DNA of 5,865 nt, from NCBI GenBank assembly GCA_002417965.1, contig DIDD01000048.1, positions 1 to 5,865 on the forward strand. The letters run 5' to 3'. This stretch comes from Veillonellaceae bacterium UBA5809. GTDB taxonomy: Bacteria > Bacillota > Negativicutes > Veillonellales > Dialisteraceae. Positions within the stretch are counted from its first letter, which is position 1. Each line of letters opens with the position of its first letter. Positions 1-5,850 of this stretch are shown one piece after another. The position numbers were made by a program, and so were the translations under genes. The notes beneath the pieces are model-generated. The model was not told the origin of the DNA. It saw nothing but the letters and a program-made list of their open reading frames with translations, and searched no databases.

Positions 1-2
1 AT

Positions 3-65
3 TTGAAGAAAAAGGGAAATGTATCTGAAGAAACAGAAACTGTTTTGGAAAAGAGCTCAAATTGA
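3..65 (+). CDS. Possible 3' end of an upstream gene (unrecognised)
   Basis: The third forward frame is open from the window edge to a TGA at 63-65. It would encode 20 residues rich in Lys, Glu, Ser and Thr (LKKKGNVSEETETVLEKSSN). The other two forward frames close almost at once, at 4-6 and 26-28. A polar, charged tail is common at protein C-termini, and the hairpin at 129-188 would suit as the terminator of a gene converging on ppx. Twenty residues are too few to assign a family, and a chance open frame of this length is quite likely. The stop lies inside a near-perfect palindrome at 54-68. Confidence 0.3.
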   Translation: MKKKGNVSEETETVLEKSSN

Positions 66-68
66 GCT
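54..68. repeat. 15-bp interrupted palindrome
   Basis: AGCTCAA and TTGAGCT are exact reverse complements separated by a single A. A one-base centre is too tight for an RNA hairpin, so if it is functional it would be a DNA-level site. It overlaps the possible stop codon at 63-65. It may be chance. The stretch from 69 to 128 shows no convincing gene or motif. Confidence 0.35.
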
Positions 69-128
69 TCAAGGGACTCAGTACGAGTAAATAACAGTCA
101 CAGAAGCAGCGGCGTTTTTATAACTATT

Positions 129-188
129 TTATATAAAACCGGCCCCTTCGTTAGACACATATCTAACGAAGGGGCCGGTTTTATATAA
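129..188. terminator. Bidirectional intrinsic terminator, 27-bp perfect stem
   Basis: Positions 129-155 and 162-188 are perfect reverse complements (27 bp) around a six-base loop, CACATA. The inner part of the stem is GC-rich (CCGGCCCC paired with GGGGCCGG). The outer part is AAAA/TTTT followed by TATATA. Reading in either direction, the GC stem is therefore followed by TTTTATATA, so it can stop transcription from both sides. It lies 21 nt past the stop codon of ppx on the minus strand, the expected place. A converging plus-strand gene from the left would also end here. A transposon-derived inverted repeat is possible but less likely, because there is no coding content or target duplication nearby. 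Confidence 0.9.
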
Positions 189-209
189 GGGATGAGCTGT
201 CTGTATCTT

Positions 210-1760
210 TTAGAGGAGACGGGTGCCGTCTGTTTTCCAGGTAATGGACAGCGGTTTTTTAAAAGTTTTTTCGAAGGAAGACATGAGGGGCTCAAGAGAA
301 TGACGTGCAGTATCACAATTTCCGGAATAAAGTTCAATCTCTATATCAGCGGCTGTTTCCTGCACGTGGCAGGAAAGTTTTTTTACACACTGTTCATAGG
401 TTTCATCAAGCGCTTCAGCCATGGATAAAAAGAGAGAGAGACGCCGTACACGGGTTAATTCCTCAGAATTCAAGACTTGATAATAAGAGATAAAACGGGT
501 CATTTTTCCGGAATAGCCATGATGAAAAGCGGCAATCAAAGCACATATAATCTGCTCATGATGAGACAGACCAAAAATATGTGCATTGGCAATCATATAG
601 GCACTGTGGGCGGCATGATTATAATAGTTAATAAGTTTCCCTATATCATGGAGCAAACCGGAAGCTGTAAGAAGCTGCCGGTCGCGGGGAAGCAGATGAT
701 GCATCGGTTTCCATTGATCGAACATGGAAACTGCAAGGGAAGTGACATAACGGGAATGTCTGTCATCATCCAGCGGAAGTGTATGGCGGTAGTTCAATAC
801 AGAAAAAAGAAGCATATCCCTCGGATAATTCTGCCCATTCATATAGGATGGGCCATAGTAATAAAAGAACAGCCCTTCGCGGAGACCGCATCCGGATACA
901 ATCAGTCTGGACGGATTGATCATCCTGACCAGTTCAGAAATAATTAATACACCCGCAACGATAATATCCGCCCTTTCGGAAGAGAGACCAGGGATTTTTT
1001 TCCTTTCTTCATAGTTTTTGTCACAGATAAGTGCGCATAAATCAAAGAGATCCGTGCAGGATATTTCGTAATTATGAAGTTTGGGAATCGCATAGTGAAA
1101 TTTTTTTTGGTGGATTTTAGCCAGATTTCTCATGGTGCCCCCCACACCAATAATGGGAAGAGACTGATTTTTTAGCCATTCAAGAGGGCGGAGATATTGC
1201 TTTATATAATCGCGCATACTTTTTTTTACATCTGAAGAGACTGTTTCCTGGGAATGAAATTTTTCCGTCACCGTTACGGCACCTAGCGGAAGACTGACAG
1301 ATTCTATGCGCTGCCGGTTTTTAATCAGTGAAATTTCGATACTGGCACCGCCCAGATCAAACATAATAAAATCTGTTTCATTGATCGTATTAACGACACC
1401 TCTGTAACCCAGCTCAGCTTCCTGTTTCCCAGTAATGACTTTTAATGGAATTCCTGTTTCCTGTTGGACCCGTGAAAGAAAATTGTTTCCGTTGACGGCA
1501 TTTCTCACAGCAGCTGTTGCCACCGCAATCATGTGGGTGATATGGTGTACAGAGGCCATGTGGGCATATACACGCATGCAGGAAAGTGCCCGCTCCTGGG
1601 CAGCTTCTGTGAGAGACATATGATTTTCTGTCATTCCTTCAGACAAACGGATTCCTTTCTTTTCCTGATATACCAATTTGTAGGCTCCATCCGATTCAAT
1701 ATGCATAATAACAAAACGGACAGAGTTTGACCCAAGGTCAATAATGGCGATACGCTCCAT
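210..1760 (-). CDS. ppx: Exopolyphosphatase / Ppx-GppA family phosphatase with C-terminal HD domain
   Basis: Cytosolic phosphatase predicted to release orthophosphate from polyphosphate chain ends, or to convert pppGpp to ppGpp if it acts as GppA; sequence alone does not separate these. At 516 aa it matches the long E. coli-type Ppx of about 510 aa. The N-terminal ASKHA-fold half carries all motifs: D8-LGSNS-R15 (phosphate loop 1), ATAAVRNA (81-88), GKQEAEL with the probable catalytic Glu114, DLGGASIE (135-142, loop 2), GVGGT (205-209), ERAD (262-265) and SGCGLREG (289-296). The C-terminal half is an HD-like domain with H371-D372, HAAH (382-385), FHHG (412-415) and AEALD (448-452). No signal peptide or membrane segment is seen. 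The ATG at 1760 directly precedes the conserved N-terminal strand; its ribosome site AAAGGAG (1779-1773) is rather far, 12 nt. It is transcribed away from the ppx-like/ppk1 operon and ends at the hairpin at 129-188. The ppk1 context favours exopolyphosphatase. Confidence 0.93.
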   Translation of the reverse strand: MERIAIIDLGSNSVRFVIMHIESDGAYKLVYQEKKGIRLSEGMTENHMSLTEAAQERALSCMRVYAHMASVHHITHMIAVATAAVRNAVNGNNFLSRVQQETGIPLKVITGKQEAELGYRGVVNTINETDFIMFDLGGASIEISLIKNRQRIESVSLPLGAVTVTEKFHSQETVSSDVKKSMRDYIKQYLRPLEWLKNQSLPIIGVGGTMRNLAKIHQKKFHYAIPKLHNYEISCTDLFDLCALICDKNYEERKKIPGLSSERADIIVAGVLIISELVRMINPSRLIVSGCGLREGLFFYYYGPSYMNGQNYPRDMLLFSVLNYRHTLPLDDDRHSRYVTSLAVSMFDQWKPMHHLLPRDRQLLTASGLLHDIGKLINYYNHAAHSAYMIANAHIFGLSHHEQIICALIAAFHHGYSGKMTRFISYYQVLNSEELTRVRRLSLFLSMAEALDETYEQCVKKLSCHVQETAADIEIELYSGNCDTARHSLEPLMSSFEKTFKKPLSITWKTDGTRLL

Positions 1761-1772
1761 AACGGACAGACG

Positions 1773-1779
1773 CTCCTTT
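1773..1779 (-). promoter_or_regulatory. Ribosome binding site of ppx, long spacer
   Basis: On the minus strand AAAGGAG is followed by 12 nt before the ATG at 1760. This is longer than the 5-nt spacers used by the two plus-strand genes here. No better in-frame start lies between them (a CTG sits only 3 nt after the site), so ATG 1760 stands. The long spacer may give ppx weaker translation than its neighbours. Confidence 0.65.
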
Positions 1780-1793
1780 GTAAATGTAAGACA

Positions 1794-1849
1794 GCATTCC
1801 TAATGAAATGGGGGGGGACAATGTCGGATTTTGATGTAGGAAGGAATGC
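1794..1849. repeat. Repeats in the divergent intergenic region
   Basis: Three short symmetric or repeated elements occur together. GCATTCCT (1794-1801) and AGGAATGC (1842-1849) form an exact 8-bp inverted repeat with a 40-bp gap. GACAATGTC (1817-1825) is a small interrupted palindrome inside that gap. GGGACAA occurs at 1815-1821 and again at 1855-1861, exactly 40 bp apart. They lie between the candidate promoter core and ppx, so they would be in the ppx leader RNA or act as regulator binding sites. No known operator is recognised. Confidence 0.4.
1810..1817. repeat. G8 homopolymer tract in the divergent region
   Basis: Eight consecutive G on the plus strand (C8 in the ppx leader orientation) lie 50 bp upstream of the ppx start codon and within the repeats described at 1794-1849. 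Mononucleotide runs of this length are prone to slipped-strand length change. Whether the tract varies cannot be seen from one sequence. Confidence 0.6.
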
Positions 1850-1854
1850 AGGGT

Positions 1855-1884
1855 GGGACAACAGACCTTCATATATTATATAAT
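1855..1884 (+). promoter_or_regulatory. Candidate promoter of the ppx-like/ppk1 operon
   Basis: A perfect -10 hexamer TATAAT at 1879-1884 is preceded, 18 bp upstream, by GGGACA at 1855-1860, which matches 4 of 6 bases of the -35 consensus. The predicted start near 1891 gives a leader of about 56 nt before the ATG at 1947. The -10 is good but the -35 is weak, and the AT-rich surroundings raise the chance of a fortuitous match. Confidence 0.45.
1875..1880 (-). promoter_or_regulatory. Candidate -10 element for ppx, overlapping the plus-strand -10
   Basis: ATTATA on the plus strand reads TATAAT on the minus strand. It overlaps the plus-strand -10 because both lie in the 12-bp perfect palindrome TATTATATAATA at 1874-1885. 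No acceptable -35 is seen at 16-18 bp. A second minus-strand option is TACAAT (1892-1887) with TTGATG (1912-1907), but that spacer is only 14 bp. If this -10 is used, ppx has a leader of about 108 nt that contains the G8/C8 tract and the repeats. Confidence 0.3.
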
Positions 1885-1933
1885 AAATTGTAAAAGTATC
1901 AGCCGGCATCAAGAAATTGTTTTTCCTATCTGT

Positions 1934-1941
1934 AAAGGAGG
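1934..1941 (+). promoter_or_regulatory. Ribosome binding site that fixes the ppx-like start at 1947
   Basis: AAAGGAGG lies 5 nt before ATG 1947. The frame stays open upstream to a TTG at 1917, but that start has no comparable Shine-Dalgarno site and would place this one inside the coding region. The ATG at 1947 is therefore preferred over the 30-nt-longer version. Confidence 0.85.
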
Positions 1942-1946
1942 CTTCC

Positions 1947-3500
1947 ATGGAACTGGACAAACCTATGATATATGGAATTATTCATCTTGGCTCATCTACT
2001 TTATCGATGAGAATCGTCGGATACCGCGGCGTCAATCAGATACAGGTTATTGAAGAAGTGAAAAGAGAAACATCTTTTGGAGAAGAGGTTTTTTTAAATA
2101 AAAAGCTTTCATTTAAATCGATCCGAAGGCTCTGTGTCCTTTTAAATGGACTCAAACAGCTGCTGGCGGATTACCGTGTTTCAGAATATGCAGTGTATGC
2201 AACGGCAATTCTGCGTGAAGCAGAAAACAGGAGATCGATTATGGATCTTATCCATGTCCATACCGGATTTCAAGTTCAGGTTATTGATATGCCCCAGGAA
2301 ATTTATTTTAAACACTTTGCTCTTCATTATGAATTAGAACAGATTAACCGGCAGAATCACCAGTATCTGGGATCTGATTTTCTTTTTGTGGATATTACAT
2401 CAGGATGTGTGGGCCTTACCATTTGGGAGCAGGGAGCTTTGCGGTATCAGCACAATGTACATATAGGTACGCTGAGACTTTTGGAGACATTCCGCCTCAA
2501 CCAGAGAGAATCGCAGGATTTTCCGGAAGCCATGACAGAATATATACATTCTATTATGAGACCGCTGTGGAAAACCATCAGCCGTTTTCATCCGAGATAT
2601 CTGGTGCTTTCCGGCAGAGAGGCGCGGATTATGGCCTCCCTTATGAATCTGGATATGAAAAGCAATATGGCGATGGTGAGACCGGAAGCTTTTTATGAGT
2701 TGTATGAGAAAGTATCCCGTATGTCATCACCGCGTATTATGAATGCTTTCGGACTTCAGGAACAGCAGGCTGATTCAGTTCTTCCTACTTCTCATCTCTA
2801 TTGGGAAATCCTTCAAAATGTCCATGTGGAATCTATCTTGATGATGGGAACGACGTTTCTTGAGTCGGCGGCCATGTATTACGGGGCAAAAAAGATGAAA
2901 GATCCTGCCCTGCTTCAGATGCGGGCGCAGAATTTGGAATTGACCCGTTCTATCGCATCCAACTATTATTATGAGCCTGAACATGCACGGGCGATGGAAA
3001 TATACAGCCAGATTATTATGGAAGCTTTTGGCGCAATTCATGGGCTGAATGACAGAGATGCATTTTTACTCCGCATGGCTATTATTCTGTATCAGATCGG
3101 CAAGTATGTCAATCTTCTGGATCATCACGTTCATACTTATCATCTTATACGGGGAATTGATATTTTTGGGCTGTCGGATATAGAGAAAGATATCGTAGCT
3201 TGTATTTCGTATTATGACCACAAAGGAGTGCCCAGTGAAGATGATGAACCATTCCGAAGGCTGCCCGAATCGGGAAAAATGGTAGCATTAAAACTTGTGG
3301 CTGTATTTCGCCTGGCCCGTGCCATGGATATTTCGCGCCGGCAGAAAATGTTTGATGTGTCAGCGCATGTGAGAGAAAATACACTTGTTATTACTTATGA
3401 AAGCCAGCAGAATACAGCTTTGGAAACATGGATTTTTGAAAAAGAAAATGAACTGTTCAGAAATGTTTTCGGCGTGGAAGCCAAATTGGAACGGAGGTAA
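1947..3500 (+). CDS. Degenerate Ppx/GppA-like protein (probable pseudoenzyme)
   Basis: A 517-aa paralogue of the neighbouring ppx product, alignable along its whole length but with many active-site motifs changed. Loop 1 IDLGSNS-V-R is IHLGSSTLS here: Asp becomes His13, Asn becomes Ser17, Arg becomes Ser20. The GKQEAEL motif is MPQEIYF; the Glu aligns at E118 but the Gly is lost. DLGGASIE is DITSGCVG (149-156), keeping the Asp but losing the Gly pair and Glu. GVGGT is VLSGR (220-224). SGCGLREG is MGTTFLES (300-307). In the HD domain the HD pair is Y382-Q383, although H393, H396 and the D461 region remain. The frame is intact and the fold-defining hydrophobic pattern persists, so this is not a decaying pseudogene. 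It is predicted to be cytosolic with no membrane segment. It ends 2 nt before ppk1, inside the ppk1 ribosome site, indicating co-transcription and probable translational coupling. Role inferred: regulator, polyphosphate or nucleotide sensor, or partner of Ppx or Ppk1. Residual or altered hydrolase activity is not excluded. Confidence 0.88.
   Translation: MELDKPMIYGIIHLGSSTLSMRIVGYRGVNQIQVIEEVKRETSFGEEVFLNKKLSFKSIRRLCVLLNGLKQLLADYRVSEYAVYATAILREAENRRSIMDLIHVHTGFQVQVIDMPQEIYFKHFALHYELEQINRQNHQYLGSDFLFVDITSGCVGLTIWEQGALRYQHNVHIGTLRLLETFRLNQRESQDFPEAMTEYIHSIMRPLWKTISRFHPRYLVLSGREARIMASLMNLDMKSNMAMVRPEAFYELYEKVSRMSSPRIMNAFGLQEQQADSVLPTSHLYWEILQNVHVESILMMGTTFLESAAMYYGAKKMKDPALLQMRAQNLELTRSIASNYYYEPEHARAMEIYSQIIMEAFGAIHGLNDRDAFLLRMAIILYQIGKYVNLLDHHVHTYHLIRGIDIFGLSDIEKDIVACISYYDHKGVPSEDDEPFRRLPESGKMVALKLVAVFRLARAMDISRRQKMFDVSAHVRENTLVITYESQQNTALETWIFEKENELFRNVFGVEAKLERR
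3493..3498 (+). promoter_or_regulatory. Ribosome binding site of ppk1 overlapping the upstream stop codon
   Basis: GGAGGT lies 5 nt before the ATG at 3503, counted from the last G of GGAGG, and its T is the first base of the TAA (3498-3500) ending the ppx-like gene. Ribosomes finishing the first gene would sit on the initiation region of ppk1, the usual layout for translational coupling and matched output of two proteins. Confidence 0.9.
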
Positions 3501-3502
3501 AA

Positions 3503-5647
3503 ATGAATTTTTTCGATCATAGATATTATCTAAACAGAGAGCTTTCATGGCTTTCTTTCAATGACCGGGTTCTTCAGGAAGCAGTTGATCCCAATAATCC
3601 TCTTTTAGAAAAACTGAAGTTTTTAGCTATTACCAGTTCCAATCTAGATGAATTTTTTATGATCCGTGTTTCAGGACTGAAGCACCAGGTTGAAAACGGC
3701 ATTGAACGGCGGGATATTGCGGATATGACGCCGGAAGAACAACTGGAACCCATTTCAGAGGCATGCCAGAAACTGGTTGCGAAGCAATATCATTATTTAA
3801 AACAAATTTTATTATCCCTGGAGAAGGAAGGGCTTTATTTTATTTCTCCTGAAACAGCATCAGAAGAACAGATCCGGTGGCTGGATGATTATTTTGAGCG
3901 GGAAATATTTCCGGTGGTTACGCCGATGGCGGTGGATTCCTCCCACCCATTCCCTTTTTTAGCGTCAAAGAGTCTGAATCTGGCTCTCCTTTTAGAAAAA
4001 AATGAAAAAAGTCAGGAAGACACAGATGATGATATTGACGTAAAAACAGCGATTCTCCCCGTTCCGGGGGTGCTGCCGCGTATTATTTCTCTGCCCGCGG
4101 CGGCATCGGTGGGAAATCGGCGTGATTTTGTCCTTTTGGAAGATGTTCTCCGTTATTTTGGACAGCGCTTTTTTTTGGGATATGATTTGCTGGAATCCAG
4201 GGCTTTCCGTATTACCCGGGATGCTGATTTGTATATTGATGAGGAGGATGCCAAGGATTTAGTGGTGGAGGTGGAGCGGCAGCTGAAGAAAAGACAGAAG
4301 GGAGAAGCCGTAAGAATTGAATTTGAATCCGGAGCCAGCCGTTTTCTGCAGCGGTTTATGACACAGTCTTTAAATTTAGAAAAAGACGATCTTTATGAAA
4401 TTGACGGTCCTTTGGATGCAACCATGTATTTTTCTTTCTGCGGAATTAAAGAATATGACAGGCTGAGATATCAGCCGGCCAGTCCCCATAAACCATGGAG
4501 TATGATTCAATCAGGGAAAGAACATATTTTTGATATGATACGTGATAAAGACCTTTTAGTTCATCTGCCTTATGAGTCTTTTGAAGAATCGGTCGTTCAT
4601 TTTGTCATGTCAGCCGCACTGGATCCGAATGTACTTGCCATTAAACAGACGCTGTACCGTGTTAGTTCAGACAGTCCCATTATTATGGCCCTTGAAAAAG
4701 CGGCGCAGAATGGAAAACAGGTGACGGTACTGATGGAAGTAAAAGCCCGATTTGATGAAGCGAATAATATACAGATGGCGAGGCGTTTGGAAAAAGCAGG
4801 AGCCCATGTTATTTATGGTCTGGTGGGATTGAAAACACATTCTAAGTGCACTCTTATTATCCGCCGTGAGGCTGATGGAATCCGCCGGTATGTACATGTG
4901 GCAACAGGAAATTATAATGCCTCAACAGCCAAATTATACACGGATTTGGGCGTATTTACGTGCAATGACCTCTTCGGCAGCGATGCCTCAGCTTTTTTTA
5001 ACCTTCTGTCCGGTTATTCAGATCCGCCGCTATGGGATTCATTTATTGTGGCGCCTCTGAATATGAGAGAAAAATGCATTCACTTTATTGACAGAGAAAT
5101 TCAGTTTGCCAGACAGGGAGAGTCTGCTCATATGGTGGCAAAAATGAATGCACTTCTCGATCCGGGAATTATTGCAAAATTATATGAAGCGTCTCATGCC
5201 GGAGTAAAAATTGAGCTTATTGTGAGAGGAATATGTGTGCTGAAACCAGGAATTCCCTCTGTGAGTGAGAACATAACGGTACGGAGTATCGTAGGACGTT
5301 TTCTTGAACACAGCCGTGTTTTCTGGTTCAGAAATGGAGGACGGGAAGAATTATACATAGGGAGTGCTGACTGGATGCCCCGAAATTTGAATGACCGTGT
5401 AGAACTGATGGTTCCTATCCAGGATCCGGATCTTAGAGAGCGTGTCAAGCAGATGGTGATAACAGAAATGACAGATAATCAAAAAGCCCATGTCATGCAG
5501 GCTGACGGTACATGGGAAAAGAAAATTGCTGAAGAAGGGGTTCTTAACAGTCAGGACATTTTTCAGAAAACAGCGGAAAAAAGAGATCAAAAAGGCTCAA
5601 TGACTCTAAGACAGCGTCTTGAGCCTTATGATCCAGTGCAGTCCTGA
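3503..5647 (+). CDS. ppk1: Polyphosphate kinase 1
   Basis: Catalyses reversible transfer of the ATP gamma-phosphate onto polyphosphate through a phosphohistidine; the family is often membrane-associated, but no membrane segment is seen. At 714 aa it is slightly longer than E. coli Ppk (about 690). The N-terminal domain has LNRELSWLSFNDRVLQEA (10-27) and SSNLDEFF (45-52), where N47 matches the adenine-contacting Asn. Next come TPMAVDSSHPFPFLASKSLNL (140-160) and the head domain. The two phospholipase-D-like catalytic domains carry Y385-R386, KARFDE with R416, and LKTHSK with H446, the expected autophosphorylated His (the R386/R416/H446 spacing equals E. coli R375/R405/H435). FLEHSR carries the second His, H603. 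An acidic stretch at 165-179 (EKNEKSQEDTDDDID) is an apparent loop insertion. Coding is intact; the ATG at 3503 has a strong ribosome site. It is the second gene of the operon with the ppx-like gene and is followed by a terminator at 5741. Confidence 0.97.
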   Translation: MNFFDHRYYLNRELSWLSFNDRVLQEAVDPNNPLLEKLKFLAITSSNLDEFFMIRVSGLKHQVENGIERRDIADMTPEEQLEPISEACQKLVAKQYHYLKQILLSLEKEGLYFISPETASEEQIRWLDDYFEREIFPVVTPMAVDSSHPFPFLASKSLNLALLLEKNEKSQEDTDDDIDVKTAILPVPGVLPRIISLPAAASVGNRRDFVLLEDVLRYFGQRFFLGYDLLESRAFRITRDADLYIDEEDAKDLVVEVERQLKKRQKGEAVRIEFESGASRFLQRFMTQSLNLEKDDLYEIDGPLDATMYFSFCGIKEYDRLRYQPASPHKPWSMIQSGKEHIFDMIRDKDLLVHLPYESFEESVVHFVMSAALDPNVLAIKQTLYRVSSDSPIIMALEKAAQNGKQVTVLMEVKARFDEANNIQMARRLEKAGAHVIYGLVGLKTHSKCTLIIRREADGIRRYVHVATGNYNASTAKLYTDLGVFTCNDLFGSDASAFFNLLSGYSDPPLWDSFIVAPLNMREKCIHFIDREIQFARQGESAHMVAKMNALLDPGIIAKLYEASHAGVKIELIVRGICVLKPGIPSVSENITVRSIVGRFLEHSRVFWFRNGGREELYIGSADWMPRNLNDRVELMVPIQDPDLRERVKQMVITEMTDNQKAHVMQADGTWEKKIAEEGVLNSQDIFQKTAEKRDQKGSMTLRQRLEPYDPVQS
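5592..5627 (+). repeat. Nested inverted repeat inside the 3' end of ppk1
   Basis: AAGGCTCAA (5592-5600) is the exact reverse complement of TTGAGCCTT (5619-5627). Inside it, AAGAC (5608-5612) pairs with GTCTT (5616-5620) around a 3-nt loop. The pairs can stack as a 12-bp hairpin with a 9-nt one-sided bulge. It lies in the last codons (residues about 697-708) and has no U tract after it, so it is not a standard terminator. It could protect the mRNA 3' end, pause transcription, or be coincidental. Confidence 0.5.
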
Positions 5648-5653
5648 TCAGGA
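5642..5653. repeat. 12-bp perfect palindrome across the ppk1 stop codon
   Basis: TCCTGATCAGGA is fully self-complementary and contains the ppk1 TGA stop at 5645-5647. It lacks a loop, so it is more likely a DNA-level symmetric site or chance than an RNA hairpin. The following stretch to 5740 contains no supported gene. Confidence 0.4.
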
Positions 5654-5740
5654 AAAAACATGTATTGCTAAAAGGAAAATGTTTACCGCACGTAAAAAAA
5701 TATGAGTAAGTCCTTTTAAAAGATTGGACAAAAATGACGC

Positions 5741-5784
5741 ATCCCGGGGTTATAGTGATTTTCATGATAACTCCGGGATTTTAA
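5741..5784 (+). terminator. Intrinsic terminator of the ppx-like/ppk1 operon
   Basis: Positions 5741-5758 pair with 5762-5779 to give an 18-bp stem with one A-G mismatch and two G-U pairs, closed by a TTT loop. The base of the stem is GC-rich (ATCCCGG paired with CCGGGAT), and the descending arm runs into TTTTAAT. It lies about 94 nt after the ppk1 stop, leaving a moderately long 3' untranslated region. Confidence 0.85.
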
Positions 5785-5850
5785 TAGATAAAACATTATA
5801 ATCCATTTTTACCACGATTTTGGCATAAAAGTGGGGAATTTTCCTACAAA

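Noticed and set aside
55..67. GCTCAA/TTGAGC arms near the left edge resembling the inverted repeat at the end of ppk1
   Set aside because: Only six bases are shared and the surrounding sequence and loop differ, so a repeat family cannot be supported.
98..337. 79-aa minus-strand open frame across the terminator
   Set aside because: It runs through the 27-bp hairpin and the end of ppx, and its sequence looks like translated non-coding DNA.
477..947. 156-aa plus-strand open frame opposite ppx
   Set aside because: It lies wholly within the intact, motif-rich ppx gene on the other strand, shows no recognisable domain and has no good ribosome site; it is a shadow frame.
1917..1946. N-terminal extension of the ppx-like gene from a TTG at 1917
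   Set aside because: It lacks its own ribosome site and would bury the strong AAAGGAGG at 1934-1941, which is ideally placed for ATG 1947.
1631..1960. 109-aa minus-strand frame covering the divergent spacer
   Set aside because: It overlaps the well-supported start of ppx in another frame and the ribosome site of the ppx-like gene; no family resemblance.
5679..5705. Short frame after ppk1 encoding MFTARKKI
   Set aside because: Eight codons with only a weak AAAAGG upstream; no attenuator or regulated gene nearby to support a leader peptide.
5724..5756. Possible promoter TTGGAC/TGGACA with TATAGT
   Set aside because: The spacer is 20 bp or more and the -10 lies inside the terminator stem; better explained as terminator sequence.
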